Source: Myxococcus xanthus (lineage in GTDB: Bacteria > Myxococcota > Myxococcia > Myxococcales > Myxococcaceae). Taken from it: DNA of 64,000 nucleotides. Made by a program: the position numbers and the translations under genes. Each line of letters starts with the position of its first letter. Position 1 is the first letter of the stretch. The notes under the pieces were generated by a model. It saw only the letters and a program-made list of their open reading frames with translations, did not search any database and was not told the DNA's origin. This document shows positions 1 through 7,855 of this stretch, one piece after another. Where the stretch lies: assembly GCF_900106535.1 (NCBI RefSeq), contig NZ_FNOH01000009.1, positions 124,001 through 188,000 on the forward strand. The letters are read 5' to 3'.

Positions 1-171
1 GCCCAGGAAGGCCGTGGACAGGTCCACGTCCTCCACGGACATTTCCGGCATCGCGCAGTGGACCAGCTTGACGCACTCCAGCAGGGTGCTGTTTCCGCTG
101 GGTTCGACGTCCCCCGTCGAGCAAAGGTCGAGATGCGCGTCCTTGCGTCTGGCAGTGATGTCGTCGCCCAT
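1..171 (-). CDS. fni: Type 2 isopentenyl-diphosphate delta-isomerase, N-terminal fragment (runs off left edge)
   Basis: Only the first 57 residues are present. The N-terminus carries ITARRKDAHLDLC, then a spacer and a DVDLSTAFLG segment. This is the opening of the FMN-dependent type 2 IPP isomerases, whose RKxxHL stretch lies in the substrate/FMN pocket. The family interconverts IPP and DMAPP in the cytoplasm. Myxobacteria make isoprenoids through the mevalonate route, where this enzyme type is expected. The ATG at 171 is the only sensible start: upstream in-frame sequence has no start and no homology, and the SD is weak (GAG directly before ATG). The gene diverges from the DsrE-like gene at 333. 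Identity rests on the N-terminal motif only; the catalytic core lies outside the window. Confidence 0.85.
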   Translation of the reverse strand, partial: MGDDITARRKDAHLDLCSTGDVEPSGNSTLLECVKLVHCAMPEMSVEDVDLSTAFLG

Positions 172-332
172 CTCGTTGAAGTCCGGTCCGCCTGGGTGCC
201 ACGGCGCGTAAGTGCCCGAATGACCGAGGTTTCCTAGCAAGCCCGGCGGCCAAGGCGCAAGCCAAAGGGCCCGGGCGGTCAGTCCCGGCGTGTGGGTGGA
301 CGCTGGCGCCTTGTGGGCGGTATGAGCGCCGC

Positions 333-740
333 GTGAGCGCCCCCCCGACCCACGTGGTTGTCTTCCTGCACAGCGGCGACTACGACCGCGTGCACCAAGG
401 CCTGTCCATCGCCGCCGCCGCAGTGGCCTCTGGCCGCAAGGCGGAGGTGTACCTCTTCTGGTGGGCCCTGGAGCGCTTCCTCGATGGGGCGCTCGACGAC
501 CCGGACTTCATGGGTCGCGATGACGTCACCAACCGCTTCGAGTCGCGTGGGATGCCCACGTTGCGTGCCCTCCTCACACACCTGACCGATTCAGGACGCT
601 TCACGCTGGCCGGGTGCACGGGCTCGCTGGGCGCCCTGGGAGCGGAAGCGCGGGCGGATGCCAGTGGCATCGCCCTGTGGCTGGGCTGGAGCGCCATCCT
701 CCAGCGCACCGCGGGCGTGACGGACCGCTTCTATCTCTAG
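333..740 (+). CDS. DsrE/DsrF-like sulfur-relay family protein
   Basis: A 135-residue cytoplasmic protein with an alternating strand/helix pattern. It starts with a hydrophobic strand (HVVVFLHSGDYDRVHQGLS), then an alpha region and a second strand (AEVYLFWWALERF). A single Cys sits near residue 94 in FTLAGCTGSLG. Small size, the 'SGDYDRxxxGL' opening and a lone Cys in the second half fit the DsrE/DsrF/peroxiredoxin-like fold. Family members relay sulfur or act in redox, but no partner tus/dsr gene is nearby, so the substrate is unknown. The GTG at 333 is used; an ATG 13 bases upstream is out of frame and stops after four codons. The gene is divergent from fni and ends 34 bp before the convergent TonB receptor gene. 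Confidence 0.7.
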   Translation: MSAPPTHVVVFLHSGDYDRVHQGLSIAAAAVASGRKAEVYLFWWALERFLDGALDDPDFMGRDDVTNRFESRGMPTLRALLTHLTDSGRFTLAGCTGSLGALGAEARADASGIALWLGWSAILQRTAGVTDRFYL

Positions 741-773
741 AAGCGAGACGCCGCCCGCGGTGGTGTCCGGGCT

Positions 774-3206
774 TCAGATGCCCAGCTTGACGCCCACGAT
801 GACGGCCCGAGGCGCGTTGGGCCGGGCACCGTAGGGACGGCGCGACACGACGGCCTGCTCGTCCAGGATGTTGCGCGCGCTCAGGTACAGCTGCCCCCAG
901 CGGGAGAAGTTCCAACTCGCGTTGACGTCGAACGTCAGCAGCGCGTCCGTCAGCAGCTCCGGAGACACCTCGCCCTGCCCCGCCTGCTCGCGCATGGCGT
1001 CCACATAGAAGGCGCTCAGGGCCAGGCCGCCCCAGGACGTCTCCACGCCCGCGGTGGCGTAGAGCTGGTGCTGGGGCACGTAGGGCAGCTCGTCGCCCGC
1101 ACGCACGTTGCCGAACTGCGGGTCCGCCGACTGGAAGTCCTCACGCAGCCGCGTGCGCGTGAAGGTGTAGGACAGCGAGACGGGGAACGTCACGCCCCCG
1201 CCCGGACGGAAGGTCTTCTCACCGAAGACTTCCAGGCCGTAGATGTAGGCCTTGCCCGCGTCCGTCTGCCGGTCGAGGGCGTCGTTGAGACAGCCGCTGG
1301 AGAACGTGCAGATGTCGGTGAGGTTCGAGTAGTCGTTGAAGAAGCCCACCGCCTCCAGCCGCTCGCCACGGCGGGTCCACCGCGCGCCGGCCTCGTAGTT
1401 GATGCTCTTCTCCGGCAGCACCGCGTCCGGCTGTCCGGGCGCCGGGGGCGAGAAGCCGCGATAGGCGCCCGCGAACAGGCCCAGCTCGCGCGTCAGTGCA
1501 CCGTAGATGCCCATGCCCGGCATGAGCACCTCCAGCGCGCCGCTCGACTCGGTGCCCGTCATGTGGTTCCGCGACGCCGAGCGGATGATTTCCATGCGCA
1601 CGCCCGGCGTCAGCACCAGGGGCCCCCAGCCGATGGCGTCCGTCGCGTGCAGGGCGAGGGCGTGCGTGGAGTCCTTGTTGTCGGCCGTCGTGTACGTGGG
1701 CTCGCTGGTCCACACGAGCTGGCCGCCCTGCATCAGGAAGGCATCCTCGGTATGGAGGCGGCGGATGCTGTCGTAGTGGAAGCGCGCGCCCAGCTCGAGG
1801 TTGTGGCTCAGCGGCCCGGTGGTGGCCGTCCAACGCGCGATGCTCTGGAGTCCCTGGGACACGTACGTGCGGTCGTTGGGGCCGATGAGCAGCGCGTCCT
1901 GGGACGACGACGTGTCCAGCTCGCCCGTGAGCACGCCGTAGTAGATGGAGTTGCGCGCGCTCGCGGGGTCCGCCAACACGCTGGCGATGGAGGCGCCGCG
2001 GAAGCGGTTCACCTTGCGCCACACCCGGCTCAGGTCATGCCGGTAGACGGACGTCGTCACGGCCAGCCCGCCCGCTTCGAGCTCGTGGCTGAGCACCACC
2101 TGCGTGCGGTGCCACTTCATGTGGTCCAGGGCGCTCGCGACGTAGCGGCGCAGCGGCGCGGCGGCGAAGTCCGCGCTGCTCAGGCCCAGGTACGTCTCGT
2201 TCGAGTCCTCGTCCGAGTAGCCCAGCTTGAGCTGGAGCGTCTGGCGCACGGGGCCCTCGGGGACGAGCAGGTAGCTGCCCTTGGCCATCCACTCGTTGCG
2301 GGTGAAGCCCGTGTTGCCGCCAACGGTGTCCAGCTCCTTGAAGCCGTCACTGCGCAGGTGGACGCCTTCGAGCAGGAAGCCCGCGCGCTCGGTGCTGGCG
2401 CCGAAGACGCCGTGGGCCTTGCCGTAGAGGTACTCGCCGCCCGCCACGTCCAGCCAGGCGGACTCGGACGCGGGGATGTCCCGGGTGATGAACTCCACGG
2501 AGCCGCCCACCGTCTGCGGTCCCTGCTGGATGGCCGAGGGCCCCTTGAGCACGCGGATGCTCTGCATGCGCGTGGCCAGCGGGAAGTAGTAGGCCGCCGG
2601 CGCGGAGTACGGCGCGGGGCCGAAGAGGACACCGTCCTCCAAAAGGGTGACCTTCTTGCTGCGGTCCGGATTGACGCCGCGCAAGCCCACGTTCGGCCGC
2701 AGGCCAAAGCCGTCCTCGCCGCGGGAGTACACACCGGGCACCGTCTGGAGGATGGCGGCCGGGTCATCGCGCTCGAAGCGCTCCAACTGCGCGGGCTTGA
2801 GCACGTGGATGGAGCCGCTCGTGCGCGCCTCCGAGGTGCCCACCACCACGCTCTCGAATCTCTTCTCCACCGCCTCGGGTGAAGGCTCCAGCACCAGTGG
2901 CTCGCCCGCGGGGGGCTCGATGGCCAGCGGCGCGTCGCCCACGGGCGCCTGCGCCGGCTCGGCCTGCTGCGCCTCCTCGGCGGCGGTGTCCTGCGCCTGC
3001 GGCGCTTCAGGGACGACGACGGTGTCCTGCGCCTGCGGCGCTTCAGGAACGGCGGCGGCGTCCTGCACCTGCGACGGCTCGGGAGCCACGGCGGCGGCGT
3101 CCTGGGGCGGCTCGGACTGCGCCGCGGCCGGGGAGGCCCATGCCAGCAAGAGCGCAGGAAGTGTCCAGCTCCGCGCCCACATCAGCTTCTGCTCGAACAG
3201 TGCCAT
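774..3206 (-). CDS. TonB-dependent outer-membrane receptor (FecA-like), probably ferric-chelate uptake
   Basis: About 810 residues. A signal peptide (MWARSWTLPALLLAWASPAAAQ) is followed by an unusually long Pro/Ala/Gln linker with repeats of 'VPEAPQAQDT'. A plug domain follows (LQTVPGVYSRGEDGFGLRPN, VTLLEDGVLFGPAPYS, SIRVLKGPSAIQQGPQTVGG). The C-terminal beta-barrel ends YGARPNAPRAVIVGVKLGI, with the expected terminal hydrophobic residue. Plug motifs 'LRGVNPDRSKKVTLLEDG' are of the FecA/ferric-siderophore type. It lies 123 bp downstream of the delta-60 lipoprotein gene on the same strand, so both likely share the Fur-boxed promoter near 4850. The start is uncertain: ATG 3206, ATG 3182 (cleanest signal peptide) and TTG 3251 are in frame, and none has a strong SD. 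The iron-chelate substrate is inferred from context. Confidence 0.88.
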   Translation of the reverse strand: MALFEQKLMWARSWTLPALLLAWASPAAAQSEPPQDAAAVAPEPSQVQDAAAVPEAPQAQDTVVVPEAPQAQDTAAEEAQQAEPAQAPVGDAPLAIEPPAGEPLVLEPSPEAVEKRFESVVVGTSEARTSGSIHVLKPAQLERFERDDPAAILQTVPGVYSRGEDGFGLRPNVGLRGVNPDRSKKVTLLEDGVLFGPAPYSAPAAYYFPLATRMQSIRVLKGPSAIQQGPQTVGGSVEFITRDIPASESAWLDVAGGEYLYGKAHGVFGASTERAGFLLEGVHLRSDGFKELDTVGGNTGFTRNEWMAKGSYLLVPEGPVRQTLQLKLGYSDEDSNETYLGLSSADFAAAPLRRYVASALDHMKWHRTQVVLSHELEAGGLAVTTSVYRHDLSRVWRKVNRFRGASIASVLADPASARNSIYYGVLTGELDTSSSQDALLIGPNDRTYVSQGLQSIARWTATTGPLSHNLELGARFHYDSIRRLHTEDAFLMQGGQLVWTSEPTYTTADNKDSTHALALHATDAIGWGPLVLTPGVRMEIIRSASRNHMTGTESSGALEVLMPGMGIYGALTRELGLFAGAYRGFSPPAPGQPDAVLPEKSINYEAGARWTRRGERLEAVGFFNDYSNLTDICTFSSGCLNDALDRQTDAGKAYIYGLEVFGEKTFRPGGGVTFPVSLSYTFTRTRLREDFQSADPQFGNVRAGDELPYVPQHQLYATAGVETSWGGLALSAFYVDAMREQAGQGEVSPELLTDALLTFDVNASWNFSRWGQLYLSARNILDEQAVVSRRPYGARPNAPRAVIVGVKLGI

Positions 3207-3329
3207 CTGAAGCGTTTCGACCTTGTCTGACCGGGATGTCCGACGACTCAAAAGCCAGGAGCCAGGGCTGGAGGCCCGCCCGCGCGCGGACCGCCCTCCC
3301 CGGCTCCTGCTTCTACACTGCGTCAGCGA

Positions 3330-4811
3330 TTACCGCTTCTCAATGGGACCGCCGATGACGATCTTTCCATCCGACTGGATGGCGATGCCGCGAGCGGCCT
3401 CCTCGGTGCCCGCGGTCGCGACGTTGATCTTCGCGATGCCGCCGGTGCCGAAGGTCGTGTCGAGGTTGCCCTCGGTGGTGAAGCGCGCCACCACCATCTG
3501 GTTGTCCCCGTTGTCGCCACCCTCGGTCACGAAGCCCGCCGCGTAGATGCGGTTGGTCGAGTCGAAGGCAACGGACCAGAAGCGGTCGTTCTCCGTGGTG
3601 GAGATCGGCGTGGCCTTGATGATGACCTCCTCCGCCGAACCGTTCGTGGGGATGATGGCGAGGATGCCGTCGGCGTTCTGGTTGCCACCCGCGCGGTAAC
3701 CCACCGCGGCGGCCCAGTTGCCGTCAGACGACTTGGCCACGCCGAAGAAGGCCTGCTCCGGGCGGTCGAGGCTGAAGGTCTTGTAGCCTTCCGGCGCGAA
3801 GGTCGTGTCCGGCTGGCCGTCCTGCGTCTGCATCAGGAGGAGGGCCTGGATGTTCTGCGCGCCCAGGGAGCCGCTGCCCACGTGCAGGACGCGGTCGTCG
3901 TTCAGGACCACCAGGTTGCGGCCGCGGTCGTCGTCACCTACCAGGTCCAGCACCACGGCGCCGCCGGTGCCCCACGTCGGGTCGAGCGCGCCCGTCGAGG
4001 TGTAGCGGAAGGACACCAGGTCCACCTTGCCAGAGGACGCGGAGCGGCCGTAGCCGGTCGTCACGTAGCTGCCGTTGGACTGCATGCCCGCGGCGTAGGC
4101 CTCGGCCATGCCCCACTCGGGGTTGGTCTCGCTCTGGGCCTGGAACGGCGCGGACGTCACGACGCCCTTCCAGCCGAACGAGTCGTCCGCCTTGCCGTTG
4201 TCGTTCAGGCGCTGCAGCACGATGCGGTTGGCCGCCTGCGCACCCACGCCCGTGGGCATGGAGGTGTAGCCGGACGTCATGATCTTGCCGTCCGGCTGGA
4301 TGAAGCCGTAGCGCATGCCGTCGTTCAGGTTGGACAGGTTGAGGACGCTGAACCCGTTGGGCGTCTCGGTCGAGCCGAACGTCGTGTCCAGCGCGCCCGT
4401 CGCCGTCAGGCGGGCCACCACGCGGTCGGTGTCCACGCGCGTACCGTCCGCGCGCTTGTTGCCGAACAGCACGATGCGGTCCGTGCCGTCCACGCGCACG
4501 TCCCACAGCGAGTCACGCGTGCCGTCGCGGCCGGTGCCAAAGTCCACGTGCGTCACGCCGCCCGCACCGAACGTCGTGTCGTGCGTACCGTCCTCGTTGA
4601 AGCGGACCACCGCGATGTCGCTGTCCAGCGCGCCGGTGCCGGCGTCAGGCGTCGGGTTCGTGCCCGCGTCCGTACCGGCGTCCGTGTTGGTGCCCGCGTC
4701 AGGCGTCGGAGTGGGCTCGTCGTCGTCGCCACAACCCGTCATGCACGCCAGCGTGAGCGCCAACGCGGCTCCACGCACCAGGAAGCTACGGTGCTTCACC
4801 GTCTTCAACAT
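3330..4811 (-). CDS. Delta-60 repeat lipoprotein, likely iron-repressed
   Basis: A 493-residue predicted lipoprotein with lipobox LACMTGC (acylated Cys27). A low-complexity Asp/Thr/Pro/Gly linker follows, with repeated 'TDAGTDAGTNPTPDAG'-type units. Then come repeated delta-60 segments: 'GTHDTTFGAGG', 'GALDTTFGS', 'GNLDTTFGTGG', each paired with 'IQSDGKIVIGG' or 'IQPDGKIMTSG'-like strands. Such repeats build beta-propeller-like surface domains; no catalytic function is known. An Asp immediately after the lipidated Cys+1 Gly (CGDDD) is a common surface/outer-membrane context in myxobacteria, though sorting cannot be proven here. It is first in the leftward transcript that continues into the TonB receptor. 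A Fur-like box lies 36-55 bp upstream of its ATG. Its role in metal uptake is inferred from neighbours only. Confidence 0.85.
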   Translation of the reverse strand: MLKTVKHRSFLVRGAALALTLACMTGCGDDDEPTPTPDAGTNTDAGTDAGTNPTPDAGTGALDSDIAVVRFNEDGTHDTTFGAGGVTHVDFGTGRDGTRDSLWDVRVDGTDRIVLFGNKRADGTRVDTDRVVARLTATGALDTTFGSTETPNGFSVLNLSNLNDGMRYGFIQPDGKIMTSGYTSMPTGVGAQAANRIVLQRLNDNGKADDSFGWKGVVTSAPFQAQSETNPEWGMAEAYAAGMQSNGSYVTTGYGRSASSGKVDLVSFRYTSTGALDPTWGTGGAVVLDLVGDDDRGRNLVVLNDDRVLHVGSGSLGAQNIQALLLMQTQDGQPDTTFAPEGYKTFSLDRPEQAFFGVAKSSDGNWAAAVGYRAGGNQNADGILAIIPTNGSAEEVIIKATPISTTENDRFWSVAFDSTNRIYAAGFVTEGGDNGDNQMVVARFTTEGNLDTTFGTGGIAKINVATAGTEEAARGIAIQSDGKIVIGGPIEKR

Positions 4812-4846
4812 GATGTTTCCCCTCGCTCAGGAACTTGTCGAACTGC

Positions 4847-4866
4847 AAACGATAATCGTTATCAGT
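4847..4866. promoter_or_regulatory. Fur-like box, leftward (receptor/lipoprotein) side
   Basis: AACGATAATCGTTATCAGTT contains two overlapping dyads, AACGAT-A-ATCGTT and GATAA-TCG-TTATC. It matches 12 of 14 bases of the Fur consensus core TGATAATCATTATC. It stands 36-55 bp upstream of the delta-60 lipoprotein ATG, in an AT-rich patch unusual for this genome. Confidence 0.75.
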
Positions 4867-4955
4867 TTCTTCGTGTCCGCCTCGTACTCCGGAAGACCGC
4901 GACGGGTCAACACCCAACCTGTGGAAACTCGCACGTTTCCCCGGCAAACTTTGAA

Positions 4956-4974
4956 GTTGATTGTCATTAACAAC
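4956..4974. promoter_or_regulatory. Second Fur-like box, rightward (imelysin) side
   Basis: GTTGATTGTCATTAACAAC has GTTG/CAAC arms and about 11 of 15 matches to the Fur consensus (TGATAATCATTATC type). It ends 25 bp upstream of the imelysin ATG. It is weaker than the box at 4847. The two together suggest iron repression of both divergent transcripts. Confidence 0.55.
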
Positions 4975-4998
4975 ATCGGCGTGTTAGCGAGCCCGGAC

Positions 4999-6237
4999 AT
5001 GAACACCGAGTCATCGCGCCCCCTCTCCGTCCTGCGTGCGCGCGCCATCGCGCTCGCGGTGCCCGCCCTCCTCTCGCTGTCCGCGTGCAAGTCGGACAAG
5101 GTGACCCCGCCGGACGCAGGGACGGACAATCCGGGCGACACGGTGGCCGCGACGCGCGCCGCGCTGCTGGAGTCGTCCGGAGCCTGTGTGCTGCAGACGG
5201 CACGTGAGTTCCAGACCGCGGCCACCGCGCTGGAGAGCGCCGTCGCGGCCCACGCGGCCACGCCGGATGCCACCACGCGAGACACCGCGCGCGAGGCCTA
5301 CCACCAGGCCATGGACGTGTGGCAGATGGCGGAGGTGATGCAGTTCGGTCCCGCCGCGCCCCGCAGCCTCCCGGGCGGCGCGGAGATTCGCGACAACATC
5401 TACTCGTGGCCCCTGGTCAGCCGGTGCGCCATCGAGGAGCAGCTCGTCAACCGAAGCTATGAGTCGGAGAGCTTCGACAGCTCACTGGTGAGCCGCCGCG
5501 GCCTGTACGCGCTGGAGTACCTGCTCTTCTTCGAGGGCAACGACACCGCCTGCCCTGGCACCTCCGTCATCGTGTCCCAGGGCACGTGGGCGGCGCTGTC
5601 CGCGGACGAGCGGGCCGCGCGCAAGCGGGCGTACGCCGCCGTGGTGGCCGCCGACGTCCACCGCCGCGCGGACGCGCTGGTGAACGCGTGGGCCCCGGAC
5701 CAGGAGAATTTCGGCCGGACGTTGACGACGGCGGGCTCCGGCAATGCCGTGTACCCCTCCACGCAGGCGGCGCTGAACTCCGTGAGCGACGCCATCTTCT
5801 ACTTCGAGCGCGAGGTGAAGGACCTCAAGGTGGCACGGCCGCTGGCGCTGCGTGACTGCGCCACGTCGACGTGCCCCGAACACCTGGAGTCACAGTTCGC
5901 CGCGCGCTCGAAGGCGAACATCCGGGCCAACCTGGTGGGCTACCGGCGCATCACGGAAGGCTGCGGCGAGAACTTCTCCGGCACGGGCTTCGACGACCTG
6001 CTGGAGGCCTCGGGCGCCGACGCGCTGGCGGCGAAGCTGCGCGAGCGCAACGCGGCGGCGGCAGCGGGCATCGACGCTGTTCCGGGTGAAGACCTGGCGA
6101 CGGTCCTGGCTCAGGACAAGGCCGCGATGCGTACGATGTACGACGTCATCAAGAGCGTGACGGACGTGCTCAAGACGGAGCTCGTCACCGTGCTGGACCT
6201 GGAGCTGCCCCAGTCCGTCGAGGGGGACAATGACTGA
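4999..6237 (+). CDS. Imelysin-family (M75-like) lipoprotein
   Basis: A 412-residue lipoprotein: signal and lipobox LLSLSACKSD, then an all-helical imelysin domain. Family hallmarks are an N-terminal helix with AREAYHQAMDVWQMAEVMQFGP, the segment IRDNIYSWPLVSRCAIEEQ, and RGLYALEYLLFFEGND, which aligns with the GxHxxE motif of imelysins. Here the motif His is Tyr (GLYALE). Imelysins are periplasmic or outer-membrane proteins of iron-uptake loci; despite the peptidase name, proteolysis is doubtful. The frame is open far upstream, but the ATG at 4999 gives the lipoprotein signal and follows the Fur-like box. The stop overlaps the next gene by 8 bp, indicating translational coupling with the HTTM protein. 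Confidence 0.88.
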   Translation: MNTESSRPLSVLRARAIALAVPALLSLSACKSDKVTPPDAGTDNPGDTVAATRAALLESSGACVLQTAREFQTAATALESAVAAHAATPDATTRDTAREAYHQAMDVWQMAEVMQFGPAAPRSLPGGAEIRDNIYSWPLVSRCAIEEQLVNRSYESESFDSSLVSRRGLYALEYLLFFEGNDTACPGTSVIVSQGTWAALSADERAARKRAYAAVVAADVHRRADALVNAWAPDQENFGRTLTTAGSGNAVYPSTQAALNSVSDAIFYFEREVKDLKVARPLALRDCATSTCPEHLESQFAARSKANIRANLVGYRRITEGCGENFSGTGFDDLLEASGADALAAKLRERNAAAAAGIDAVPGEDLATVLAQDKAAMRTMYDVIKSVTDVLKTELVTVLDLELPQSVEGDND

Positions 6238-7684
6238 GGTGGCGTCCGGCGAGCGCCCCGCTTCCGGGCGCATCTGGAAGGTGCTGCTGGCGCCGCGAGA
6301 CATCGCGGCGCTGGTGGCGTTCCGCGTGGCGCTGGGGCTGCTCATCTTCGTCTCGGCGGTCCGGTTCCTCGCATATGGCTGGGTGGACGTGCTGTTCACC
6401 GGCCCCCGCTTCCACTTCACCTACTGGGGCTTCGGCTGGGTGCCCGCGCTGCCGGCGCCGTGGATGCACACTGTCTTCGCGGCGCTCGCGATACTCGGGC
6501 TCTGCATGGCGGCGGGCCTCTTCTACCGCGTGACAGTGGGCCTGCTGTTCGTCGCCTTCTCCTACGTCCAGCTCGTGGACGTCAGCAACTACCTCAATCA
6601 CTACTACCTGGTGAGCCTGCTCCTCGGGCTGATGCTCATCGTGCCGGCGCACCGGGCCTTCTCGGTGGATGCCTGGCGCAAGCCCGCGCTGCGCAGTGAC
6701 TGGCTGCCCTCGTGGTGCACGCTGCTGCTGCGCTTCCAGGTGGGCGTGGTCTACGTCTTCGCGGGGCTGGCGAAGCTGACCGGTGACTGGCTGCTCCATG
6801 CCCAGCCGCTCAGCATCTGGCTGTCGGCTCGGACGAGCCTGCCCGTCATCGGTCCCATGCTCGACGAGCCCTGGGTCGCCTACGTCGCGGCCTGGTCGGG
6901 ATTCCTCTTCGACACCACCATCGTCGTCTTCCTCCTCACCCGGAAGCTGCGGCCCTTCGCCTATGTGGTGGTGCTCGGGTTCCACGCGGCCACCTCCGCG
7001 CTGTTTCCCATTGGCATGTTCCCCTTCATCATGGTCACCGGGGCCCTGGTCTTCTTCGAAGCCTCCTGGCCACGGCGGCTGTTCCACGGGCTGCGCGCCC
7101 GCCTCGCGCGGACGTCCGTCGCGACTTCGGCCGCCTCGGAAACGCCCGCGACGCCCGCCCCGAGCGCTCCCGGCTGGAAGGGACAGGTGGCGCTCGGACT
7201 GGCCCTGACCTACGCCGTCGTGCAGGTCGCCATTCCGCTGCGCACCCACCTCTACGGCGGCAACGTCCTGTGGCACGAGCAGGGCATGCGCTTCTCCTGG
7301 CGAGTGATGGCGCGCGAGAAGAACGGCAGCGTGACATTCATCGTCCGCGACCCGGCGTCGGACCGGGAATGGCACGTCGCGCCCAGCCAGTACCTCACCC
7401 GCCTCCAGGAGCGGGAGATGTCGGTGCAGCCGGACCTCATCCTCCAGTTGGCGCGGCACATCGCCCGGGACTTCGAGGCGCAGGGCAAGGGCCGCGTCCA
7501 GGTCCACGTCGACGCCCAGGTGTCCCTCAATGGCCGCCCCGCGGAGCTGCTGGTGGACCCGGACGTGGACCTCGCTCGAGAGGTGGACAGCCTCGCGCCC
7601 AAGCGGTGGATCCGCCCCGCGCCGGAGTCGCCGCCCATCCGCTTGCGCGCTCCGCTGCGCGGCGCGACGGCCGAGCGCCCGTAG
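6230..7684 (+). CDS. HTTM / vitamin K-dependent gamma-carboxylase-like integral membrane protein
   Basis: A 484-residue polytopic membrane protein. The N-terminal part has about four to six hydrophobic segments, with 'YLNHYYLVSLLLGLMLIVPA' (121-140) and VYVFAGLAKLTGDWL (174-188). The Lys in AGLAKL (Lys182) lies where human gamma-carboxylase has its catalytic base lysine. 'LGFHAATSALFPIGMFPFIM' is another HTTM signature. A soluble C-terminal domain starts 'MRFSWRVMAREKNGS' and runs to residue 484, as in the carboxylase family. The biochemical activity of bacterial HTTM proteins is mostly unknown, and no vitamin K enzyme is visible nearby. Its coupling to imelysin (8 bp overlap) argues for a role in the same iron-responsive surface system. 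Confidence 0.82.
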   Translation: MTEVASGERPASGRIWKVLLAPRDIAALVAFRVALGLLIFVSAVRFLAYGWVDVLFTGPRFHFTYWGFGWVPALPAPWMHTVFAALAILGLCMAAGLFYRVTVGLLFVAFSYVQLVDVSNYLNHYYLVSLLLGLMLIVPAHRAFSVDAWRKPALRSDWLPSWCTLLLRFQVGVVYVFAGLAKLTGDWLLHAQPLSIWLSARTSLPVIGPMLDEPWVAYVAAWSGFLFDTTIVVFLLTRKLRPFAYVVVLGFHAATSALFPIGMFPFIMVTGALVFFEASWPRRLFHGLRARLARTSVATSAASETPATPAPSAPGWKGQVALGLALTYAVVQVAIPLRTHLYGGNVLWHEQGMRFSWRVMAREKNGSVTFIVRDPASDREWHVAPSQYLTRLQEREMSVQPDLILQLARHIARDFEAQGKGRVQVHVDAQVSLNGRPAELLVDPDVDLAREVDSLAPKRWIRPAPESPPIRLRAPLRGATAERP

Positions 7685-7855
7685 GAGCGGGGCGCGGTAA
7701 TGGGCAAGGGGCTGGGTGGAGGGTGCGCCGTTGCAGCCAGGCCCCCTGCCCCCTGCCCCCTCTCCCCGGGGGGCGCCGTCCCCCGTCATTGCCGAGCCCT
7801 CGCGCTTGTTTACGTTTCCAGAGGGCCCCGCAGGGTCTCCGGAAACGAGGCGGCC

